64,000 bases of DNA from the NCBI GenBank assembly GCA_035461765.1, contig DATHUY010000035.1:1-64000 (forward strand), in the 5' to 3' direction. The position numbers were made by a program, and so were the translations under genes. The stretch is from Longimicrobiales bacterium (GTDB lineage: Bacteria; Gemmatimonadota; Gemmatimonadetes; Longimicrobiales; RSA9). Shown here piece by piece: positions 1 to 7,417 of the stretch (positions are counted from its first letter, which is position 1; every line of letters begins with the position of its first letter). The notes beneath the pieces were generated by a model that was given only the letters and a program-made list of their open reading frames with translations, had not been told where the DNA came from and did no database searches.

Positions 1-19
1 GTGACGGGATCAGCCTCGA

Positions 20-2485
20 TCAGTCCGGGCGGAGTGCCGTCATCGGGGGAACGCGTGTCGCCCGACGCGCGGGGATGTACGTAGCCAGGAGCGCAACCAG
101 TCCGAGGAAGCCGATGGCCGCCGCGAACGTGAGCGGGTCCGTGGGTGTGATGCCGTAGAGCTGACTCGCAAGAACGCGTGTGAGCACGAGCGCCGCGACC
201 GTCCCGGCGAGGACGCCGATGCCGACCAGCTTCATGCCGCTGCCGGCGGTCATGCGCAGCACGTCGATCGCCCGCGCGCCGAGGGCCATGCGCACGCCGA
301 TCTCCTGGGTGCGCTGCCGCACCGAATACGCCAGCACGCCGTAGATGCCGACCGCCGCGAGCACGAGCGCGAGCCCGCCGAACGCAGCGAACAGCAGTGT
401 GAAGAAACGATCACGCGCGATCGATTCCGACATCACCTCGCGCAGCGGCACAGTGCTCCGGATCGGCTGGTCCGGGTCGATATCCCTGATGACCTGTCGT
501 ATCGGTGCGGCAAGCGTCATGGGCTCGCCCGTCGTGCGCACGACCAGCGTTGCCAGCAGGCGCGGCGCGATCAGCTGCGGGAAGTAGACGGCGGGAGGCG
601 GCGCCTGCGCCAGGCCGGTCTGCCGCACGTCGCCGACGACTCCCGTCACCATCGCCTCGCCCCACGGCACGGTGATCAGCCGGAACAGCGGGTCCTCGTC
701 ACCCCAGAGCTGGCGCGCTGCACTCTCGCTCATCAGCACCGGCACCGGTGCATCCTCTGCCAGTTGACTCGGCAGGTGCTCACCGCGCAGCAGCGGGATG
801 CCCATGGTGCGCAGGTAACCGGGATCGACATAGCGGGTGTCGGCATTCACCGCCGGACCGCCCGGCGTCCCATCGGCACCGCCGCGCGTGTATTCCATCG
901 AGAACGCGCCGTCCTGGCGCAGTGGAAACACGTTGATCATGCCCGCTTCCTCGACACCGGGCAGCTCCCGCACGCGGCCGAGGATCTCCTCGCGGCGCTG
1001 CACCAGGAACGTCGCCATCGTGGAGTCGGGTACGCCGGCGAGGTTGAGCTGCATGGCGACGGTGAGGACGCGGTCCGGGTCGAAGCCCGCATCGACATTG
1101 CGCAGTGCGAGGAAGCTGCGCGCCATGAGGCCGGCGCCGATCACCAGCAGAACCGCGAGCGCGACTTCGGCAATCACGAGCATGCTGCGCACGCGATGGC
1201 CGTCCGCCCCGACGGTGCCGCGCCCGCCGCGCAGATCCTGCTGCGGGTCGATGTGTGACATGCGGAGCGCCGGCACGAGGCCGAACAGGAGGCCGGTTGC
1301 CGCGGCGAGCAGCAGGCCGAATGCGATTATGCGGCCGTCGACACGCACATCCTCTACGCGCGGCAGCGTCTCGGCACTCAGCGCGAGAATGCTCTGCACG
1401 CCCCAGTAGGAGAGGAGCAGCCCAAGCACGCCGCCGATCACGGCGAGCACAACGCTCTCCGTGAGCAGCTGGCGCACGATGCGACGACGCCCGGCTCCGA
1501 GAGCTGCACGGATCGCGATCTCACGCGAGCGCGCAGACCCGCGCGCGAGCAGCAGGTTCGCCAGGTTCGCGCAGCCGATCAGCAGGATGAAGCCGACGAC
1601 TGCGAGAACGATGACCAGCGCCTGGTCCACATCGCCCACGATCGACGTGCGTAGCGGGATCACGGTCGCTCTCGTCCAGTCCGCATTGCTCGCCGGATAG
1701 GTCGCGGCGAGCTCAGCGGAGAGCGCGGTCAGCTCCTGCTGCGCACGCGCGGCATCCGCACCGGGCGCCACTCGCGCCACCACGCGCAGATAGCGGTCTC
1801 CACGCGTCGGCATGCCGTTGGCGAACATGTTCGGCTCCACCAGCGAGTGCGGCACCCACGCAGCCGTCTCCGGCGTCGGATGCCGCACGCTCGGCGGCAT
1901 CACGCCAACTACCGTGTACGGCACACCGCGCATGACGATCGCGCTGCCAATGACATCCGGTGTGCTGCCGAGGTGCGTGCGCCAGAGCGCGTCGCTGATG
2001 ACGGCCGTGCGTCGCGCCAGTCGGTGATCGTCCTCCTGGAGCGGGCGACCCATGGACACCGGCACGCCGAGCACGTCGAAGAACTCATCGGTGACGTACG
2101 TCATCTCGATCTCGAGCGGGTCACCCTGTCCCGTCAGGATCGTCGGCACGGGTGCGTATGCGGCGATCGCAGAGAGCGAACGCGTGCGCGCATGCCAGTC
2201 GTCCACGTCCTGCGCTGACGCGCGCCCGAGCATTTCGCCCGTACGCGGGCTCGATTGATACACGAGCACCAGCTCGTCCGGGCTCGGGTACGGCAGAGGG
2301 CGCAGCAGGACGCCGTTCACGATGCTGAACATCGCGGCGTTGGCACCGATGCCGAGCGCGATCGTCAGCAGCGCGACCGTCGTGAACCCCGGGTTGCGAC
2401 GCAGCGCGCGCAGCGCGAAGCGGATGTCGCCGCGCCATTCGTCGAACAGTGAGTTGCCTCGCAGGTGGGACTTCTCGCGGGCCAT
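20..2485 (-). CDS. ADOP-family duplicated permease (FtsX/MacB type), no PadR partner
   Basis: An 821-aa inner-membrane protein of the acidobacterial duplicated orphan permease family. It has two tandem MacB-periplasmic-core plus FtsX units and no ATPase domain. The first transmembrane helix follows RFALRALRRNPGF (about residues 20-45). A periplasmic domain comes next, then the FtsX signature ANLANLLLARGSARSREIA, then a second copy ending in the motif QEIGVRMALGA and a last helix before PARRA. The start at 2485 is chosen because AAGGAG lies 5-6 nt upstream; the reading frame stays open 25 codons further up but has no site there. It begins almost directly at the permease core, without the prefix domain seen in its PadR-linked relatives, and no PadR gene adjoins it. 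No cognate ATPase is in the window. The substrate is unknown; MacB-like efflux or mechanotransmission is the family expectation. Confidence 0.9.
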   Translation of the reverse strand: MAREKSHLRGNSLFDEWRGDIRFALRALRRNPGFTTVALLTIALGIGANAAMFSIVNGVLLRPLPYPSPDELVLVYQSSPRTGEMLGRASAQDVDDWHARTRSLSAIAAYAPVPTILTGQGDPLEIEMTYVTDEFFDVLGVPVSMGRPLQEDDHRLARRTAVISDALWRTHLGSTPDVIGSAIVMRGVPYTVVGVMPPSVRHPTPETAAWVPHSLVEPNMFANGMPTRGDRYLRVVARVAPGADAARAQQELTALSAELAATYPASNADWTRATVIPLRTSIVGDVDQALVIVLAVVGFILLIGCANLANLLLARGSARSREIAIRAALGAGRRRIVRQLLTESVVLAVIGGVLGLLLSYWGVQSILALSAETLPRVEDVRVDGRIIAFGLLLAAATGLLFGLVPALRMSHIDPQQDLRGGRGTVGADGHRVRSMLVIAEVALAVLLVIGAGLMARSFLALRNVDAGFDPDRVLTVAMQLNLAGVPDSTMATFLVQRREEILGRVRELPGVEEAGMINVFPLRQDGAFSMEYTRGGADGTPGGPAVNADTRYVDPGYLRTMGIPLLRGEHLPSQLAEDAPVPVLMSESAARQLWGDEDPLFRLITVPWGEAMVTGVVGDVRQTGLAQAPPPAVYFPQLIAPRLLATLVVRTTGEPMTLAAPIRQVIRDIDPDQPIRSTVPLREVMSESIARDRFFTLLFAAFGGLALVLAAVGIYGVLAYSVRQRTQEIGVRMALGARAIDVLRMTAGSGMKLVGIGVLAGTVAALVLTRVLASQLYGITPTDPLTFAAAIGFLGLVALLATYIPARRATRVPPMTALRPD

Positions 2486-2757
2486 GTCGTCTCCTTCAGG
2501 CAGGCACAACGCGGCGCGGGGATCGCCCGCATGGAGAGCTCGCCCGCAATACCGTCGCACGATGGCACACGCTCGTTCAGACCGTCAACACGGCAGGGAC
2601 GAGGCGCCCGGCAGTGTGGGAGGGACTGGAGTCCAGAGGGTACGAGCAACACAGGAGACAACAATCAGGCCCGGACTCCGGGCGGGCAGTTGCCTGCCGC
2701 AGCCGCATGCATGATTCTGTCTCGGGCGGCGATGAAATCAGCACAGCGGAGAACAGC

Positions 2758-3261
2758 GTGGTCATAGTCGTGATGGGGGTGTCAGGTGTCGGCAAGACGA
2801 CGGTGGGACGTGCGCTCGCGCGCGGTCTCGACTGGCCGTTCCACGACGCGGACGACCTCCACTCGCCGGCCAGCATCGACCTCATGCGGAGCGGCACGCC
2901 TCTGACCGACGATCAGCGTCAGCCGTGGCTGTCCGCGCTGGCTCGCCTGATAGGGGATCACGCACGCGAGGGCCGGTCCATGGTGCTCGCGTGCTCCGCA
3001 CTCCGCCGCTCCCACCGCATGGCGCTGCTGGCGGAGACCCCGGATCCGCGTGACGTCCGCCTGGTCCACCTGGCCGCCGAATCCGACCGACTCGCGGACC
3101 GGCTCGGCCGGCGCGCAGGCCACTTCTTCCCTGCCGAGCTCCTCACCACACAGCTCGACGCCCTCGAGCCGCCCGAACCGGATGAACGCGTCATCGTACT
3201 CGATGCGATGGACCCCGTCGATCAGCTTGTGCAGTCGATCAGGACCGAGCTGGACGTCTGA
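2758..3261 (+). CDS. gntK: Gluconokinase
   Basis: Phosphorylates D-gluconate to 6-phosphogluconate in the cytoplasm, feeding the pentose phosphate or Entner-Doudoroff route. The P-loop GVSGVGKTT is near the N-terminus. It is followed by the family-specific block FHDADDLHSPASIDLMRSG and the PLTDDQRQPWL segment (gluconate and lid region), then LACSALRRSHR and the C-terminal FFPAELLTTQLDALEPP, all typical of GntK. The GTG at 2758 is preferred because GGAG lies 7-8 nt upstream and it gives 167 aa, close to the usual 165-175. An ATG at 2707 would add 17 residues but has no ribosome-binding site. The gene runs tail to tail into 6-phosphogluconate dehydrogenase with only 9 bp between them, so the enzyme using its product is next door but transcribed towards it. 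Confidence 0.93.
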   Translation: MVIVVMGVSGVGKTTVGRALARGLDWPFHDADDLHSPASIDLMRSGTPLTDDQRQPWLSALARLIGDHAREGRSMVLACSALRRSHRMALLAETPDPRDVRLVHLAAESDRLADRLGRRAGHFFPAELLTTQLDALEPPEPDERVIVLDAMDPVDQLVQSIRTELDV

Positions 3262-3270
3262 CCGGCCCAG

Positions 3271-4185
3271 TCAGCTTTCCGCCCCGCCCTTTATCGCATG
3301 TCCGCCGAACTGCTGACGGAGCGCGGCCAGCAGCCGGTCGCCGAACGAGCTCTCGTCGCGCGAGCGCAGCCGCTGCAGCAGCGCGAGCGTGATGACGGGC
3401 GCGGACACGTCGAGCGCGATCGCCTCCGCCACCGTCCACCGGCCCTCACCGGAATCCGCTACCCACGGCGCGATCGACTCGAGGTCGCCATGCTCCTTCA
3501 ACGCGGTCTCCGTCAGATCGAGCAGCCATGAACGCACTACACTGCCGTGCCGCCATATGCCGGCGATCTGCGCCAGGTCCAGATCCAGCTCCGTCTTCCG
3601 CTCCATGATCGCGAAGCCCTCGGCATACGCCTGCATGAGGCCATACTCGATCCCGTTGTGCACCATCTTCACGAAGTGCCCCGCACCGGCCGGCCCGACA
3701 TGCCCCCAGCCGCGGTCCGCGGCCGGCGCCAGCGTCTCGAACAGCGGACGCAGACGCTCCACGACATCAGCCTCGCCGCCCACCATCAGGCTGTAACCCT
3801 CGGCCCGGCCCCACACACCACCGCTCGTTCCGACGTCGACGAAATGCAGGTGGCGCGAGGACAGCTCCACGGCCCGCCGCTGCGTGTCCTGGTAGTTGCT
3901 GTTGCCGCCATCGATAAGCACATCGCCCGGCTGGAGCAGTGCGGCGACCGCATCGACCGTCTGCTCCGTGACCGCACCCGACGGCACCATGATCCACCCG
4001 ACACGCGGCGGCTCGAGCCGGTCCACGAGGTCCTCGAGCGACGTCGCGCCGATCGCGCCGTCCGCAACCGCCGCCTCGACCGCCTTCGCGTCCAGGTCGT
4101 ACGCCACCACCTCGTGACCGCCGGCCATGAGCCGTCCCGTGATCCCGGCGCCCATGCGCCCGAGTCCCACCATTCCGATCTGCAT
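3271..4185 (-). CDS. gnd: 6-phosphogluconate dehydrogenase, short (GntZ/YqeC-like) decarboxylating form
   Basis: Oxidatively decarboxylates 6-phosphogluconate to ribulose 5-phosphate. The Rossmann motif GLGRMGAGI starts at residue 7. IMVPSGAVT and DGGNSNYQDT follow, then the substrate loop FVDVGTSGGVWG and the catalytic block AGHFVKMVHNGIEYGLMQ, whose lysine and HNGIEYG are the active-site signature. Later come the helical dimer segment and DSGEGRWT. At 304 aa it matches the short subfamily, often NAD-dependent, rather than the 470-aa Gnd; cofactor choice is not proven by the sequence alone. The start at 4185 sits on MQIGMVGLGRMG, with GAAGG about 10 nt upstream. It converges on gluconokinase, making a two-step gluconate catabolic pair. 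Confidence 0.94.
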   Translation of the reverse strand: MQIGMVGLGRMGAGITGRLMAGGHEVVAYDLDAKAVEAAVADGAIGATSLEDLVDRLEPPRVGWIMVPSGAVTEQTVDAVAALLQPGDVLIDGGNSNYQDTQRRAVELSSRHLHFVDVGTSGGVWGRAEGYSLMVGGEADVVERLRPLFETLAPAADRGWGHVGPAGAGHFVKMVHNGIEYGLMQAYAEGFAIMERKTELDLDLAQIAGIWRHGSVVRSWLLDLTETALKEHGDLESIAPWVADSGEGRWTVAEAIALDVSAPVITLALLQRLRSRDESSFGDRLLAALRQQFGGHAIKGGAES

Positions 4186-4329
4186 CGCTGCATAACCTTC
4201 CGTTGAGGTACGCTGCGTCGCGTCGCACGACGTGCGCCAGCATGGGTTCAGACGGGCCGCAGGTGCGTTCCGCTGGCTGACCCCGTGAACCGGTCGATTC
4301 GTCCCACGGCCCTTCAGCCGCGCGCCCCG

Positions 4330-4346
4330 TTTCCACATTGTAGAAA
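4330..4346 (+). promoter_or_regulatory. Palindrome before the permease-PadR operon, candidate PadR operator
   Basis: The 17-bp sequence TTTCCACATTGTAGAAA is an inverted repeat around a central T with 7 of 8 arm positions matching. It lies 25 bp before the ATG of the permease whose downstream partner is a PadR regulator. Its ACAnTGT core resembles known PadR sites (ATGT/ACAT half sites). That the adjacent PadR binds here is inference. Confidence 0.45.
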
Positions 4347-4371
4347 GAGGGACACCAGCCAGGCAGGGCCG

Positions 4372-7011
4372 ATGACAGCACAACCGAATCCGCCACGCGC
4401 CGCGATCGTGCTGCTGCGTTCGCTGCTGCATGACGCGGAGCGGGACGAAGTGGAAGCGGACATCCGGGCGGAGTACGCGCTTCGGTGGGAGCGCGACGGT
4501 GAGGCGTCGGCGAATGCGTGGCTCTGGCGGCAGGCCTCCGCGTCCGCGCCGCCATCGCTCGCGCGGTCGTGGTGGCGCGGGTGGACGGGCTTCGAATCAG
4601 CGGCACACATGCACAGACCGGGAGGCGTGATGCTGGAGCAGTGGATACAGGATGCGCGGTTCGCAGCGCGTCGGCTGGTGAAGCGGCCGTTGTTCGCGAC
4701 GCTGGCGATCGTGACGCTGGCGCTCGGCGTCGGCGGCACGGCGGCGGTCTACAGCCTGGTGCGAACGCTGCTGCTCGCGCCGCTGCCCTATGGTGATTCG
4801 TCGCGAATCGCGGCGTTGTGGAGTCCGTTCGACTGGTCACAGGCCGAGCATCTGTTCCTTCAGGACAACATGCCGGCCGGCTTCAGCGACATCGCGGCGT
4901 ACACGCAGATGGATCTGACGTTCACGGGTCCGGACGGAGGCGCGCCGCAGACGGCGTCGCTGGTCATCCCCTCTGCGAACCTGTTCTCCGTGCTGGATGT
5001 TCAGCCGATGCTCGGGGATGTATTCGAGCCGGGCGATGATGGCGCAGGTGCGCCGACGAAGGTGGTGCTGAGCTATGGCCTGTGGCGATCGCTGGGCGGC
5101 GACCGCTCGATCATCGGGAGGCCTCTGAACATCGGAGGCGAGGCGCACACGATCATTGGGGTGATGCCTGCGGGGTTCTATTTCCCGGATCCGCAGGTGC
5201 GTCTGTGGGCGAACGGAACGTTCAATCCCGAAAACCGGTCCGGCAACTATGCGATGGTCGGTCGTCTGGCGCCCGGGTACACGTTCGAGAACATGGCGCA
5301 GCCGCTGGAGCAGATGGCGACGCGCCTGCACGAGCGGTTCGACTACAATCCGGACTGGGACAAGTCGCGGAATCCGTCGATCACGCCGATTGCGGACTCG
5401 TTCGCGGGCACTGTGAAGCCGATGCTGCTGGCGACTCTGGCTGCGATGGCGCTGATTCTGTTGATCGCGTGCTCGAACGTCTCGGCGCTGATGCTGGGGC
5501 AGGTGGACAGTCGCTCGACGGAGATGGCTGTGCGGAGCGCGCTCGGCGCGAGCCGGCGCCAGCTGTTGCAGCAGGTCATGCTGGAGACGGTGATCCTCGG
5601 CGTATGGGCTGGTATTGCGGGATCGCTGCTGGCGGCGGGTTCGTTCAACCTGCTGACACACAGCCTGCCACTCGGCGCACTCCTCGACAATGCACGACTG
5701 GACTGGAGCGTGTTCCTGATTGCGATGGCAATCAGCCTGTTCGCAGCCCTCGTCGTGGCGGGTGTGCCGGCGCTCGCGCTCTCGCGCGGCGACCTGCGTG
5801 ATTCGCTGACGCGCGGCCGCACGAGCGGTATTGGCGCGCGCGGCGGTGCCCTGGAGAACGGCCTCGTGATCTTCGAGGTAGCGCTCGCGGTGCTTCTCGT
5901 CGCGGGCGCGGCGCTCCTGATCCGTACTGTCAATAATCTGCGCGCCATCGATCCGGGGGTCGACACTGCGCAGATCGCGGTGCTGGACGTGGTCACGGAA
6001 TACACGACCCCGCGTGCGGAGCGCGCGCGCATGCTCGGTGCGATGATCCCCGAGCTGGAGGCGCTGCCCGGCGTCGAGAGTGCGGCGCTGACGCAGAAGC
6101 TGCCGTTGCGCGGCAGCGGTAACAACTGGGGCTTTTACGTCGAAGGTCTCGAGCGCGGCGAAACGACGACCACTGCATTCCGCATCGTGACGCCCGGCTA
6201 TCTGCGCACGCTCGGCATCGGCATACGTGCCGGGCGCGACTTCACGGCCGCCGATGCGTCGAGCGAGGAGCCGCTCGTGATCATCAACGAAGCGACGCGG
6301 AGGACGTTCTTCGGCTCGATCGATCCGATCGGGCGGATGGTGGCAAGCGGTACCGGCGGACTGGCGCGCGTGATCGGCGTGGCGGAAAACGCCGCGGAAG
6401 CGGGCCTCACGGATGGGCCGGTGCCCGCGCGCTACATGCTGCTGTCGCACGTACCGAACACGGCGCTGCAGCAGACCGTCGTGATCCGCACCCGTCCGGG
6501 CGTGGACCCCACATCCGTGTTCAGCGGCGCGCGCACCACGATCGAGCGCGTCGCGCCGATCGTCGCCGTCGGCAGCACGACCACCATGCAGGACGTATTC
6601 GACAGGGCGCTCGGCCCTGCACTCCAGCTGCAGCGGCTGCTCGTGATGCTCGGCGGGCTTGCTCTCCTGCTCGGTGCCATCGGCGTATATGGCGTCGTGG
6701 CGCACTTCGTCGGGAGGCGGCGGCGCGAGTGGAGCATTCGCATGGCGCTCGGACTGCGCCCCTCGCAGCTGATCGCGCGGATCGTCGCGCGCGGCGGTAT
6801 CCTCGTCGCCGCCGGGGCGGTGATCGGCACGATCGCTTCGCTCGCGCTCATGCGCTTGATCGGCACATTCCTGTACGATGTCACACCTGCGGACGCGACA
6901 TCACTGTTTGTCGCGACAGCCATACTGCTCGCGGCCGGTATCATCGCCGCATTGATCCCCGCATGGCGCGCAGCACGCGCGGATCCGGCGGGAGTGCTGC
7001 GCGAACAATGA
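4372..7011 (+). CDS. ADOP-family permease with permease prefix domain, PadR-coupled
   Basis: An 879-aa duplicated FtsX/MacB permease. Residues 1-60 form a cytoplasmic prefix (AAIVLLRSLLHDAERDEV and an amphipathic helix) of the permease-prefix type. The core then begins at DARFAARRLVKRPLF with the first membrane helix and the signature GVGGTAAVYSLVRTLL. The FtsX signature SNVSALMLGQVDSRSTEMAV is near the middle and a second copy ends in REWSIRMALGLRPSQ and PAWRAARADPAG. The start at 4372 is chosen from the prefix alignment; an in-frame ATG at 4285 has no support. Its TGA overlaps the ATG of a PadR gene (ATGA), so regulator and transporter are translationally coupled. The substrate is unknown. 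Confidence 0.9.
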   Translation: MTAQPNPPRAAIVLLRSLLHDAERDEVEADIRAEYALRWERDGEASANAWLWRQASASAPPSLARSWWRGWTGFESAAHMHRPGGVMLEQWIQDARFAARRLVKRPLFATLAIVTLALGVGGTAAVYSLVRTLLLAPLPYGDSSRIAALWSPFDWSQAEHLFLQDNMPAGFSDIAAYTQMDLTFTGPDGGAPQTASLVIPSANLFSVLDVQPMLGDVFEPGDDGAGAPTKVVLSYGLWRSLGGDRSIIGRPLNIGGEAHTIIGVMPAGFYFPDPQVRLWANGTFNPENRSGNYAMVGRLAPGYTFENMAQPLEQMATRLHERFDYNPDWDKSRNPSITPIADSFAGTVKPMLLATLAAMALILLIACSNVSALMLGQVDSRSTEMAVRSALGASRRQLLQQVMLETVILGVWAGIAGSLLAAGSFNLLTHSLPLGALLDNARLDWSVFLIAMAISLFAALVVAGVPALALSRGDLRDSLTRGRTSGIGARGGALENGLVIFEVALAVLLVAGAALLIRTVNNLRAIDPGVDTAQIAVLDVVTEYTTPRAERARMLGAMIPELEALPGVESAALTQKLPLRGSGNNWGFYVEGLERGETTTTAFRIVTPGYLRTLGIGIRAGRDFTAADASSEEPLVIINEATRRTFFGSIDPIGRMVASGTGGLARVIGVAENAAEAGLTDGPVPARYMLLSHVPNTALQQTVVIRTRPGVDPTSVFSGARTTIERVAPIVAVGSTTTMQDVFDRALGPALQLQRLLVMLGGLALLLGAIGVYGVVAHFVGRRRREWSIRMALGLRPSQLIARIVARGGILVAAGAVIGTIASLALMRLIGTFLYDVTPADATSLFVATAILLAAGIIAALIPAWRAARADPAGVLREQ

Positions 7012-7337
7012 CACAGCACGACGCGCCGCTCGGCGTATTCGAGGAACAGGTGCTCATCGCCGTGCTCCGCACTGGCGACCGGGCGTACGGCATGCGCGTA
7101 CGGCAGGAGATCGAGTCCGTCACCGGGCGCGATGTCGCCATCGGTGCGGTCTACTCGACACTGGACCGGCTGGAGGACAAGGCACTGGTCCGCTCCAGCC
7201 GGCGCACTATCGAGGGCAGCTCCCGCCGGATGTTCGAGGTCGCTCCCGCCGGTGCGCACGCGCTCGCACAGACGAAGATGATGCGCGACCGTCTGTGGCG
7301 TGGCATCGATCTCCAGCCCCTGCTCGCAAAGTACTGA
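7008..7337 (+). CDS. PadR-family transcriptional regulator
   Basis: A 109-aa winged-helix repressor-type protein. FEEQVLIAVLRTGDRAYGM is the first helix and GY(G/M) turn, AIGAVYSTLDRLEDKALVR is the recognition helix region, and the wing follows at RRMFEVAPAGAHAL. PadR proteins sense small molecules or drugs and often control adjacent transporters. Its ATG overlaps the stop of the upstream ADOP permease by 4 bp, so it is the second gene of the operon; the other three PadR-ADOP pairs here have the regulator first. A palindrome at 4330-4346 ahead of the operon is its likely target, by inference. Confidence 0.92.
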   Translation: MTQHDAPLGVFEEQVLIAVLRTGDRAYGMRVRQEIESVTGRDVAIGAVYSTLDRLEDKALVRSSRRTIEGSSRRMFEVAPAGAHALAQTKMMRDRLWRGIDLQPLLAKY

Positions 7338-7417
7338 AGACCCGGCCGGTAACCACTTGCACGGAGGGCGGCGGTACTCCATAGTTGACCGTCCTTCCTC
7401 CCTGCAGGAGCCTCTCC

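Noticed and set aside
4837-6705. 622-codon minus-strand reading frame opposite an ADOP permease
   Set aside because: Same reason: Arg/Gln/His-rich shadow with no domain, opposite a clear permease.
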